Source: a virus
Length of the DNA stretch: 47,918 nucleotides
Virus record (IMG/VR): IMGVR_UViG_3300006923_000037
Span: 1-47,918 of that record
Direction: 5' to 3' (one strand)
The position numbers and the translations under genes were made by a program. Position 1 is the stretch's first letter; every line of letters begins with the position of its first letter. The notes beneath the pieces are model-generated. The model saw only the letters and a program-made list of their open reading frames with translations. It did no database searches and was not told where the DNA came from. Below are positions 14,731 through 23,700 of this stretch, piece by piece.

Positions 14731-15618
14731 ATGAATATTTTTTTAGAGAATGTTAACTTAAAAAATAATAATGGTCCAAACTCTTTTGCTAATAAATTAG
14801 TTCCATATATCAAGAAATTGGGACACGAAATAGTTCCTCCACAATATGCAGACGTTAATTTGTGTTTCATAGAATCGAATAATCCGCACCGTAATATTCC
14901 TCGTGTTCAACGTTTGGATGGGATATATTTTAATACTGATTTTGATTATAATCTACAAAATAAAAATATAAAAAGAACATATGAAATTTCAAATGGTGTA
15001 ATTTTCCAATCTAATTTCAATAAAAAGTTGATCACAAAATATTTTGGAGAACATGAAAAAAATATTATAATTCATAACGGCGCTGATATAGAAACTATTC
15101 AAAAAACTCCATCTATGGAAAATATAGGTAATAATCTATGGTGTTGCGCCTCTTCTTGGAGACCACACAAGCGTCTTCAAGAAAATATTAGATATTTTTT
15201 AGAACATAAATTAGAAAATGATATTCTAATAGTAGCGGGTGACGTACCTCCCGAAAATCGGATATCGGATCCAAATATTCTTTATTTTGGAAATTTAACT
15301 CAATTACAATTATATTCTCTTTATAAGGGATGTAAATATTTTATTCACTTAGCATGGCTTGACCATTGTCCAAATGTGGTCGTGGATGCCCGTGCAAGTG
15401 GATGCCAAATTATTTGTTCTAATGCTGGGGGCACACAAGAAATTGCAGGCCCGGATGCTATTATAATTGAAGAAGAAGAGTGGAATTTTCAACCTATAGA
15501 ATTATATAGCCCACCTAAATTAAACTTTGAAAAAAAGATTGACAACTCCTATAATATAGGTTATAATATGGATATGGTTGCAAAAGAATACTCTGATTTT
15601 ATGGGGTCGTTTCTGTGA
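14731..15618 (+). CDS. GT4-like glycosyltransferase (short form)
   Basis: The 295-aa product is shorter than a typical GT4 enzyme but keeps its elements: an N-terminal Gly/Pro-rich turn (NNNGPNSFANKLVPYI), VIFQSNFNKKLI, NGADIE, the SSWRPHKRLQENIRYF segment that opens the donor-binding domain, and HLAWLDHCPNVVVDARASGC at the nucleotide-sugar site. In the last, Asp replaces the usual Glu-containing EGFG motif. It starts 6 nt after the methyltransferase gene. The N-terminal acceptor domain is reduced, suggesting a small acceptor or a partner. High AT content matches the preceding two genes. Confidence 0.8.
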   Translation: MNIFLENVNLKNNNGPNSFANKLVPYIKKLGHEIVPPQYADVNLCFIESNNPHRNIPRVQRLDGIYFNTDFDYNLQNKNIKRTYEISNGVIFQSNFNKKLITKYFGEHEKNIIIHNGADIETIQKTPSMENIGNNLWCCASSWRPHKRLQENIRYFLEHKLENDILIVAGDVPPENRISDPNILYFGNLTQLQLYSLYKGCKYFIHLAWLDHCPNVVVDARASGCQIICSNAGGTQEIAGPDAIIIEEEEWNFQPIELYSPPKLNFEKKIDNSYNIGYNMDMVAKEYSDFMGSFL

Positions 15619-15664
15619 AGATTACAATTCCGCATGCGACAACAATAAAAAGGAATGATGAAAT

Positions 15665-16252
15665 ATGAAGAAAGTAAGGAGCTATAAAAATTACGATAAA
15701 TATTTAGATCATCAAAAAGAAAAAACTCTGGATCCCCTGCGAAGAAAAAAATGGCAGAATGAAGAGTGGCAACTTAAGATTGATGGATTCAAGAAATCTT
15801 TATATCCCCACCAAAAGTATATCAATAAGTCAAAAGCTCTTTGTATCGGTGCAAGGACGGGGCAGGAAGTTGTTGCACTAAATCAAATGGGCGCCGAAGC
15901 CATCGGCATTGATATATGCCCATGTCTGCCCCATGTAATTAAAGGGGATATGCACGACCTCCCGTTTGAAGACGAAACTTTTGACTTTGTATTTTCCAAT
16001 GTTCTCGATCATTCTCTCTATCCAAAAAAGAAAATTAGTGAAATAGAGAGGGTTCTTAAGAAGGGAGGCAAATCAGTACTTCATCTGCAAGTGAATATAC
16101 CGTCCGATATTTATACAGAAACTGAGGTTGATAATGTTCATCTTGATATTCTCCCATTGTTTAGGAAATCTTTCTGCATAGGCCTGTTTGATATAAACAA
16201 TCCCGTTTTTGCGACAATGAATAGGGAGATTGTTATGGAAAAATCCAATTAA
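15665..16252 (+). CDS. Class I SAM-dependent methyltransferase (Methyltransf_11-like)
   Basis: The 195-aa product has motif I ALCIGARTGQEVVALNQMGA (about residues 58-77), acidic motif IGIDICP, then GDMHDLPFEDETFDFVFSNVLDHS, the standard Methyltransf_11 pattern around motif IV, and ERVLKKGGKSVLHLQV. SAM binding is well supported. The first glycine-rich loop reads CIGARTGQE rather than DxGxGxG, a known variation in sugar and lipid methyltransferases. It closes the glycosylation island. The 46-nt gap before it holds an AAGGA site but no promoter I can support. Its base composition is less AT-rich than its upstream neighbours. Confidence 0.85.
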   Translation: MKKVRSYKNYDKYLDHQKEKTLDPLRRKKWQNEEWQLKIDGFKKSLYPHQKYINKSKALCIGARTGQEVVALNQMGAEAIGIDICPCLPHVIKGDMHDLPFEDETFDFVFSNVLDHSLYPKKKISEIERVLKKGGKSVLHLQVNIPSDIYTETEVDNVHLDILPLFRKSFCIGLFDINNPVFATMNREIVMEKSN

Positions 16253-16283
16253 ATCTATAAGTTCGATTTATCAAGGAAAAAAC

Positions 16284-16312
16284 TTGACAAGTAAGATATA
16301 ACGGGCTATATT
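16284..16312 (+). promoter_or_regulatory. Sigma70-type promoter
   Basis: TTGACA (16284-16289), a 17-nt spacer and TATATT (16307-16312) predict a start at about 16319 and a leader of about 43 nt before the ATG at 16362. The leader ends with an AGGAAAGGA ribosome site. It probably drives the small operon that ends with the gp55-like sigma factor. Confidence 0.8.
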
Positions 16313-16361
16313 AGTTATAGGATGATTATAATCTTCTAAGACAATAGGAAAGGAAACAACA

Positions 16362-16583
16362 ATGAGTCAACAAGAAACAACAACGGAAACGACACTGAAA
16401 CTATCGAATCAAGCTCTGGGAGCAGTTATGATGGCGTTACAAAATAGCCTCTTAACACAAACGGATATAGTTCCGGTTCTACAGGGATTTGAGCTAGTTA
16501 ACACGAACGAAGGATTAGTCGTCAAAAATCCTCCAACAGTTAATACTGATTTACAAGTCGAGGACGAAGAAACTAGTGCCTAA
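16362..16583 (+). CDS. Small hypothetical protein
   Basis: The 73-aa product has a Thr/Glu-rich start, a central amphipathic helix (LSNQALGAVMMALQNSLL) followed by TDIVPVLQGFELVN, and an acidic tail. The helix-plus-strand layout is compact, but no family is recognised. It is the first gene after the sigma70 promoter and overlaps the zinc-ribbon gene by 8 nt, so it is probably an early or middle protein. Confidence 0.7.
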   Translation: MSQQETTTETTLKLSNQALGAVMMALQNSLLTQTDIVPVLQGFELVNTNEGLVVKNPPTVNTDLQVEDEETSA

Positions 16584-16833
16584 GTATACTTATTATTGTT
16601 CAGGATGTGAACAATATAATGAAACAAGGCATTCAATGAGCGAGACATTAAACACATGTCCCGCTTGCGAATTTGAAGATACTCTTACGAGAGTACCTTC
16701 GACACCCGTGTCCCTTTTAAATAAGGGCCAAGACATAGATCCACAAGCTGGTGATATTGTCAAAGAATACATTGAAGATAACAAACAGTCATTGAAAGAA
16801 ATGAAAAATGAATTAAGGAAAGAATATGAATGA
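16576..16833 (+). CDS. FmdB-like zinc-ribbon protein
   Basis: The 85-aa product starts MPKYTYYCSGCEQYNE and has two Cys pairs, Cys8/Cys11 and Cys28/Cys31, spaced as in the FmdB-type zinc ribbon. A helical charged tail follows (about residues 55-85). The family is linked to transcription or protein interactions without a defined mechanism. The start is GTG at 16576, supported by the fit to the family N-terminus and by overlap with the upstream gene. The stop overlaps the next ATG as ATGA. Confidence 0.75.
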   Translation: MPKYTYYCSGCEQYNETRHSMSETLNTCPACEFEDTLTRVPSTPVSLLNKGQDIDPQAGDIVKEYIEDNKQSLKEMKNELRKEYE

Positions 16834-17099
16834 GTAATTTATTAATTATGCTTATTATTATACTATCATTTTCAATAGCTGCTAATATATTTCTGTTTTG
16901 GTACTCGTTTAGAGCAGCCACTATGGTTCTCAGACTAAGCGAGAACCTAGAAGAAATGAAAGCAGTTATTGATAATTTTGCAGATCACGTAGATCAAGTC
17001 CATGAAATGGAAATGTTCTATGGTGACGAAACATTAGCTCATCTCTTAAGACATGCCAAGGAGTTATCAGAAGTGATAAGAGAATACTTAACCGAATAG
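16830..17099 (+). CDS. Single-pass membrane protein, hypothetical
   Basis: The 89-aa product has a strongly hydrophobic N-terminal segment (about residues 4-25; LLIMLIIILSFSIAANIFLF) that should span the inner membrane, with a mostly helical C-terminal part (ENLEEMKAVIDNFADHVDQV...) likely in the cytoplasm and perhaps coiled coil. Its position between a zinc-ribbon gene and the sigma gene gives no clear role. A small-molecule holin-like function is possible, but there is only one membrane segment and no lysis gene beside it. Confidence 0.7.
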   Translation: MSNLLIMLIIILSFSIAANIFLFWYSFRAATMVLRLSENLEEMKAVIDNFADHVDQVHEMEMFYGDETLAHLLRHAKELSEVIREYLTE

Positions 17100-17110
17100 G
17101 AGAAACAGGT

Positions 17111-17815
17111 TTGGCACGTAGAGCAAGAAGAACTAAGAGTAAGAGTAAAAAGAATCATTATTTTAGAGATGAACATGAGCAAGCAATAATTGATTATATT
17201 AAGTCTGATGATCGAGAAGAAAGAGAAAACTTATATGTAAAAATGATACAACCAGTATTCTCAGAGATGGTTGATAAAATTGTATTTCGTTTTAGATTTA
17301 CAGCCCTCCCAAACTCGCAAGAACTAAGAGAAGAATGTAAATCATGGCTTAATACAATCATTGATAAATATAATCCAGATAAGGGACATAGAGCTTTTGC
17401 ATACTTCTCAGTTATTACCAAGAACTGGTTCATCCAAAAAACAAAGAAGAACAAGAGAAGAAATTATACAGAAGTTGATATTAACGAAATGTCAAAAAAA
17501 GCAGAGATTGAATTCTGCTCTGTTCAAAATGAATATGAGAATGTGAGAGAAGCAGATGAGTTTATTTCTCTTCTCTGGAAAGAAATAGAAAATTGGGATG
17601 TAACAAAACTTAAGGCAAATGATAGAAAAGTAATCGAGGCCATCAAAATACTATTACATTCCTCTGATGATATAGAAATTTTCAACAAGAAAGCTATTTA
17701 CTTATACATGCGAGAGATCACCGGATTAAGCACAAAGCAGATTGTTAATTCGCTTAACAAGGTTCGTATAAAGTATAAGGTTTTTAAAGAAAAATGGGAC
17801 GTAGGACAAATTTAG
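17111..17815 (+). CDS. gp55-like late sigma factor
   Basis: The 234-aa product begins with a basic tail (MARRARRTKSKSKKN), then helices that align in character with sigma70 region 2: ELREECKSWLNTIIDKY, followed by NPDKGHRAFAYFSVITKNWFI (residues 88-108), the equivalent of the region 2.2-2.4 helix that binds core polymerase and the -10 element. A C-terminal part (about 165-230) with LYMREITGLSTKQIVNSLNKVR looks like a helix-turn-helix. It is somewhat longer than T4 gp55. By analogy it would direct host polymerase to phage late promoters, probably the ACTATTTATA sites found here. The start is TTG with AGGAG about 9 nt upstream. The gene overlaps the next by 22 nt. Confidence 0.8.
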   Translation: MARRARRTKSKSKKNHYFRDEHEQAIIDYIKSDDREERENLYVKMIQPVFSEMVDKIVFRFRFTALPNSQELREECKSWLNTIIDKYNPDKGHRAFAYFSVITKNWFIQKTKKNKRRNYTEVDINEMSKKAEIEFCSVQNEYENVREADEFISLLWKEIENWDVTKLKANDRKVIEAIKILLHSSDDIEIFNKKAIYLYMREITGLSTKQIVNSLNKVRIKYKVFKEKWDVGQI

Positions 17816-18114
17816 AGGAACTAGAAGATTATCTAGCAGAAGCAGTAGGAAACATCCGAGAAGACAGAGATACCACAAAACGTCTATTACAAGACGCTAT
17901 GGGCTATCTAGCACAAAATGAAGAACGGCACAAAGAAGTTGGTCTAATAGCAGCGAAATATGTAGAGACGCTACAAAGATCCAACGAACAGCTTGTTAAA
18001 ATATCCGCGTTAATGGCGAAGGGTTCAAAAGAGAACAACAACTTATCCGAAAAAGATAAGGATACTCTCTTTGACATGATCCAAGATAAAGTCGTTGATG
18101 AAAGGGAGGAATAG
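17794..18114 (+). CDS. Coiled-coil hypothetical protein
   Basis: The 106-aa product is helical throughout, with likely coiled coil at about residues 5-75 (LEDYLAEAVGNIREDRDTTK, then ERHKEVGLIAAKYVETLQRS) and an acidic C-terminus. It overlaps the gp55-like gene by 22 nt, so the two are co-translated. In T4-type phages a small co-activator (gp33) works with gp55; the position invites that comparison, but I see no sequence match and do not assign it. Confidence 0.65.
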   Translation: MGRRTNLEELEDYLAEAVGNIREDRDTTKRLLQDAMGYLAQNEERHKEVGLIAAKYVETLQRSNEQLVKISALMAKGSKENNNLSEKDKDTLFDMIQDKVVDEREE

Positions 18115-18116
18115 GA

Positions 18117-19730
18117 ATGGCATCAGATGAAGAACAAGAGATGCACTTATTAAATCCAGCACCCGGAGTATGTAATAAACTTCAGGGTGATATAAGCAGC
18201 AATGATTTTGGGCGATCAGCATCAAACACTCAGAGCGGCTTGGCCACAACACAAGAAAATAATTTAAAATCTAGAGAGGAAAATTTACTTTCAAACAAAC
18301 CTATACATGTTGCTCTGGTATTCTCCGTTGATAAGATTAGTTCAAAGCATATGCCGGGAATAACGCCAACAAATATAAAGTCCAATAATAATGATGTTAA
18401 AACATATACCATAATTCATGCAAGAGTTCCCCAATTCGATTCTGCGTTACCAATGCCTGAAGCTTTTAAAAAATTTATTCCTAACACCGGCCAAACTAAT
18501 TTTTACAAAGAAAATGTTCTATTAGATTCTTTTTTAATAAAGCAACATCCTTCTTTTATCTGGGCCCCCAACAATCCTGCTGTTACAACAGACTCCACAT
18601 TAGAAGAACCAGAACCAGGACCAGGGGATTATGTTAATGTTTATTATAATGATGCGCGCCGAAAAACTGGAATTTGTACTGGAATCTATAAGAAGGGATA
18701 TCCTATAGGCCAACCTCCCTCCATAGATATGAACAATCCGGCAAAACAATCAGGGAACCCTGCTGATGAATTTCCCCGCCCACTTAAAAACCTTCTTGAT
18801 AGTGATGAGGGCCCCCAAATAGCTTCGGATGGAGGACGGTCCCAAAACCCGTTAGATCCAGAAACTGAGGCAATAATCAGTGAGATTATGGTGAATGCTC
18901 TTCCTGGCCCGGTTATAAATGGCCACAATACAATATTAATGTTTAATATACCACAGAACGGCGCCGCCCAAGAGTCTTTTAAAACTCTTGAAGATTTTAC
19001 TAATTCTTCGAATTCTTTTAATCATCAGAAGCATACTTTTATGTTTTTAGAGTCAGGAGAAGTGTTGGAAGCTGCAATTAGATTCTTGCTAGCCGCGCAA
19101 CTTGAAGGAATAATACTTAATTTTAATTCTTCTTTTAGACCATCATATGAAGACTTAAAAATAAAAGATTTATTAGATATTAAAGATTTGTGGATCCCAG
19201 GCCAAACATATTTTAATTGGAATCGAGGAATTGATGAAAATTCTGGGATTATTGATGCAGCTAGTCTTAGAGCATTTATAGATGGATTACCTGAGAATAT
19301 GTCTTTAGCAACTTCTCAAACAAGATTAAGAGACATTTATAACTGCGAGGAAAAATCGAATCAATGTTATACAGTAGTACGGAAGGATAACGGTATTGAT
19401 GAACAAAAGCCTATCCAGGTTGCAAGAGTTGGAAATAGTCGTCATGAGTCGGGATTCGCAATAGATATAGAGATCGGGCCTTCTAATCCTAATAATCCTT
19501 CAGATGCTTATAAATGGCTTGTCAACAATATGTATAAATATGGCTTTTATAGAACAGCAAAAGATGAAAAGTGGCATTGGAGATTTAATAACGTCGACAA
19601 CGCTAGATCGAGCGTAAACACATTTTCTATCTTAAAGAGAAGTCATATAAGCTGGGATGGTTTGGGTCTTGGAGAAGCAACAGTTTCTCAAAATGTTAAT
19701 GACTTACCTCTCAAAGGATCAGATGGTTAA
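18117..19730 (+). CDS. Baseplate hub/spike protein with M15 (VanY-like) peptidase domain
   Basis: The 537-aa product ends in a D-Ala-D-Ala carboxypeptidase/endolysin-like M15 domain (about residues 375-510). SRHESGFAIDIEIG holds zinc ligands His443 and Asp450, and EKWHWRF gives the third ligand His487. The N-terminal part (about 100-210; GDYVNVYYNDARRKTGICTG) looks like an OB-fold, as at the start of T4 gp5. The order suggests a gp5 analogue in which a peptidase replaces lysozyme, cutting peptidoglycan peptides during DNA entry. It is the first gene of the tail module, 2 nt after the coiled-coil gene with a GGGAGG site. A free endolysin is less likely because of the long N-terminal part and the location. 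Confidence 0.82.
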   Translation: MASDEEQEMHLLNPAPGVCNKLQGDISSNDFGRSASNTQSGLATTQENNLKSREENLLSNKPIHVALVFSVDKISSKHMPGITPTNIKSNNNDVKTYTIIHARVPQFDSALPMPEAFKKFIPNTGQTNFYKENVLLDSFLIKQHPSFIWAPNNPAVTTDSTLEEPEPGPGDYVNVYYNDARRKTGICTGIYKKGYPIGQPPSIDMNNPAKQSGNPADEFPRPLKNLLDSDEGPQIASDGGRSQNPLDPETEAIISEIMVNALPGPVINGHNTILMFNIPQNGAAQESFKTLEDFTNSSNSFNHQKHTFMFLESGEVLEAAIRFLLAAQLEGIILNFNSSFRPSYEDLKIKDLLDIKDLWIPGQTYFNWNRGIDENSGIIDAASLRAFIDGLPENMSLATSQTRLRDIYNCEEKSNQCYTVVRKDNGIDEQKPIQVARVGNSRHESGFAIDIEIGPSNPNNPSDAYKWLVNNMYKYGFYRTAKDEKWHWRFNNVDNARSSVNTFSILKRSHISWDGLGLGEATVSQNVNDLPLKGSDG

Positions 19731-19759
19731 AAAACGTAATATATCAGGAAAATTAAAAT

Positions 19760-20725
19760 ATGTCAGATCAAGATGAAAAAATAACTAAAGAAAGAGACGA
19801 TTCAAATCTTAGCGAAGAGGAAGAGATTTCCAGAAATGTTAATTCATTACAAGGTCTAGACGGAACAAGAATGTTTGAGAAGTCTCCTACTTATGATAAA
19901 TCTCCTATTGAAAAAGTAATTTCAATTCCAGAAGATGCACATATAATAATGGGAAAAGAAGCAACCGCTTTGACTAACGCCTACAATAGATCTGGACAGA
20001 TAAGGTTGATAGCCGGCCTCGGAGCAACAAACTCCTCTAAATTAAAAAAGTTTGCACCAATTTCTGCAAATGCAACTCATGATGCGGCAACCGTATTAAT
20101 CTCTCAGAGAATTAACATTGATAAAGAGTGGAGTATACCAAAGGGAGCAGTAGGAAAATCGGGGAAAAGATCGGCAGTTGGTCTTAAGGCAGATAACATT
20201 AGAATTGAAGCTAGAGAGGGAATTAAAATAAGAGCACTTTCACCGAACACAGAAAAAAATTCATTATTTGGAAAAGTTGAAACAGTAAGGGGAATTGATT
20301 TGATGGCGGGAATATCAGTTGAGGGAACATTTAAAACAGCAGTTGGTAATCCCGAAGGCTATACTTCCAATAAGGGAAAGAAATTTAATTATTTACAGCC
20401 AATCGTAAAGGGGGACAATCTTGTAGCATTTTTAAGATGCCTGGTAAAAGAAATTCAAGATCTAGCAGAGGATATTAAGAACGCCCAAGGAGTCCAGATG
20501 GAGTTTAATACTTCAGTAAGAAATCACACTCATATCACTCCAACGGGTCCAGATAGCCCATCTTCAGTAACTATGATGTCGGCCCCAAAAGCTAACCAAA
20601 AATTAGGGAAGTATAAATATAAGAAAGGGAAGTTTAAAGATAATCTAGAACACCTAAAAGATATATACCTCGGTGATGGAGATAGAGAAACCGAGATTAG
20701 AAGTAAATCAGTGAGGTCAACATAG
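19760..20725 (+). CDS. Putative baseplate spike-associated structural protein
   Basis: The 321-aa product has an acidic, disordered N-terminus (about residues 1-50) and a beta-rich centre. The stretch SAVGLKADNIRIEAREGIKIRA is typical of repeated short strands in phage spike proteins. A C-terminal RNHTHITPTGPD segment contains a His-x-His that may bind metal, as at some spike tips. A basic tail follows (GKYKYKKGKFKDN). Its position between the M15 hub protein and a giant structural gene supports a central-spike or hub role. No closer family is recognised. The stop overlaps the next GTG by one base (TAGTG). Confidence 0.6.
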   Translation: MSDQDEKITKERDDSNLSEEEEISRNVNSLQGLDGTRMFEKSPTYDKSPIEKVISIPEDAHIIMGKEATALTNAYNRSGQIRLIAGLGATNSSKLKKFAPISANATHDAATVLISQRINIDKEWSIPKGAVGKSGKRSAVGLKADNIRIEAREGIKIRALSPNTEKNSLFGKVETVRGIDLMAGISVEGTFKTAVGNPEGYTSNKGKKFNYLQPIVKGDNLVAFLRCLVKEIQDLAEDIKNAQGVQMEFNTSVRNHTHITPTGPDSPSSVTMMSAPKANQKLGKYKYKKGKFKDNLEHLKDIYLGDGDRETEIRSKSVRST

Positions 20726-23700
20726 TGGCAAAATTAAAAGATACAATAATTGACATCACGACAGATGTTTGTGAGGTTATAATACCTCCACAAATTTGTC
20801 CATCATGTATACCAAATCCAAAAGCGATAGTTCCAGACTGGACAACCTTGGATCAAACTGAACCATTTTTAAATGAAAAAACTTGTGAATATTCGATAAC
20901 AGTAGAAACGAATTATAAAACAATTGAAGGCGATACGCAACTAGCAGTTATGTTAGCCGGGGCAGTCATCGAGGGAGTAACAAATTTAATAAGTTATTAT
21001 GATAAAAATCCGATTTATGAGGTAGAGCCAGGAATAAATGTTCATCAACTATTAATAGATAAAGCAACTCCAGCAGACATAACAAATTTAGAATTCTATG
21101 TTAATTCAAAGCACGTTCCAATAAAAGTCCTAATAACAATACCAGCAAGCATATTAGACTCTATACCCTCTATTTCAGAATTGCCGGAAGATGAGCAACC
21201 ATCCGACGAGGATCAGGATGACGAGGACACTTCTGAAGAAGCCTCTAAACCATTAGAAGTTTTTTATGATCCCAAAACACTAAGAGATGATATTGATACA
21301 CTTTTGAATGGTCTTCTATACTTATCATTTTTATTTGATAAGGCAAGAATTAAACAAAAAGCTGTGTTAAGGGTTTTTTCTTTGATAGAAAGTCATCATC
21401 ACATGAAGAAATATACTAATAACATTTTTGATTTCTTAAGAGATAACCTAATTGTAAATTTTGAAAAAGTAGATGGAATAAAAATTTATTACAAAGAAGA
21501 CTTTAGTAGAATAAAAAAGATAGAAGTAAAGAAGATCGGGTGTGATTATAAAGAAGTTAAGGGTAAGAAAATGACTTATCTAAATTCTTCTCCAATGACA
21601 AACTCAATAAATAATATATTATTTTCCCAAATGGAGCAAATGGTTTCATATTTTGAGACCTCCGGAGAAAAGTCTTCTTGGGAAGAATTTGTAACTAGGT
21701 TCTTACCACCAGAGATATCAGAAAATCTCGTGAAAGAGAGCCCAGCGGGAGAAAACAGCTTTAACTTTGAATCTTCCTCTATTCCAGATTCAGGAAGTTC
21801 CGATTCTAGCTCTTCTACAGATTGTAAAAATCTACAAAAGGTTAAAGACAAGGCGAAACAAGCATTTAAAAAAGTTGGAAGAAATGTTACAAATGAAATA
21901 ATTGCATACCCAGAAGCAGTTTGGAATGAGTTTACTGAAGAATTATGTGAATCATTAAGAAAGCCAAAAACCACAGAAGAATATCTTAAATTTAAAGCAG
22001 AACGCGAAAAGAGAAAACAAAACGTAGAAAAACGAGTTGAAAGATTAAAAGATGCTAAGTTAAGAGAACTGTGCGCAGATGACTCTTTACTCTCAGAATT
22101 AATTTTTAATTTGCTTGGAAAATATCTCACAAAACCTGGAGCAAAAGAAGAAGATAATGCTTGCGCCCAAATCTCATCAAATCAAAAAGCACAGAGTAAG
22201 CAAGATGATAAAACTAAAGTAACAAATTATAAAGAACTTAATAAAAACTTCTTATCAAAAATATCAGCTTGTACAGTTCTTGGAATTATAAAAGAATCTT
22301 TAGATTGTGTGGCGAAGGGCATGGGAGAGGATGATTTAATACTCTTGGGTTTGAAATCGATTATAAAAGCAATAGACGGAGAGGAAAAACTAAAACAAAT
22401 ATTAAATTCATTACCAGAAGAAATGGAAAATGGATTTCGTCAAGCGCTTGAACAGGCTAAGGGAAGCGGGATTTACCCATGGGAAACTGATTACAAGGGA
22501 GGAGGTTATGATCAAGGAAATTCAGGCCCTACCGGACTAATCCCAGAAGAAGAAATAAATTCAGAAGATGTCAATGAGGATAACTTTATTATTGGCGCCA
22601 ACGACAGACCACCTGGAAAGTTAATAATTCAGACCGAACAAGGGCCCTATCGAGTGGATACAACTCATAACGGAATTGTCAAGAATTTTGCATCAGCAGG
22701 AACATTGGGAATTTTAGCTGATGACCTTATAGATGTATTTGTTGACTATGCGCTGGGATGGCTAGACAGCGCAGCAAAAGAACAACTAAGCCAGCTTAAG
22801 GAATCTCTTAGTGGTACCGCAGCAGGACGCGCCGTATTCGAAATTTTAAATTTTGCCACCGCGCTTATTAAAGATAATGAGTGTGCTATACCTCCATTAT
22901 TTGATCCACCTTTGAAGGATCTCGCAAAAACCCTTACATATGATCCATGCACCAGGGAGCCTGCACACTGGACACCTCCCGTAAGAACAAAATATAAAAG
23001 TATTCAACCTTGGGATGATTTTTATCATAGCTTAAGAAAAACAGCACTCGACGCTGTAGAAGATTTGGCATTTGGCGCGTTTAAGCTTCTTTTGGGGAAG
23101 GCGTTATCAACCTCTGTAAATTTAGCATGTGAGGCGATATCATCAGCAACTGCAAACTTTATTATAGGAGGCTGTAATTTAAAATCACTTTTTCAAAAAT
23201 CACTATGTGGAGAAGAACCTGAAGAGGGCCCATACGGCGCCAACACAGACGACGAATCAATCGCAGCCGCAGCAAATGAAATAGCAGACGCTATAGGCGC
23301 CTGGGATGGAACGACAAAACCAACAAACGAGTGTATGCAGGAGTTCATTGATTCTATCTCCTCTGCCTTAACAAACGGAGAGATGAAGTCTTTATTAAAC
23401 GGAAATGCAACAACAGAAACTCTTAAAATGGTTTTTTCTTTAGCTAAAACACTTCCAGGAGATTGTAATATGATAAATATATTTTCATCTCCGGATCAAT
23501 TTGGAAGTTTATTCGCGGGGCTAGGAAATCTTATTGATGATGATCTTATCAACGAAGCTTTGTCTGGCGACCACCGGTCTCCATTTAACTCTGATCTTTG
23601 TAAAGATCCATCTAGTCTTAAAGATTTTGATGATCTTAGAAAACAAATATCAGAAAGAAAGGGCCTGACTCCAGAGCAAGCACAAAGACAGCTAGATCAA

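Noticed and set aside
16830-17099. Holin
   Set aside because: Only one membrane segment, a long charged coil after it, and no lysis enzyme next to it.
21576-22130. A 184-codon frame antisense to the 1946-aa gene
   Set aside because: It is Ser/Phe/Leu-rich, as expected for the shadow of a charged helical gene, and has no ribosome site. The sense frame is continuous.
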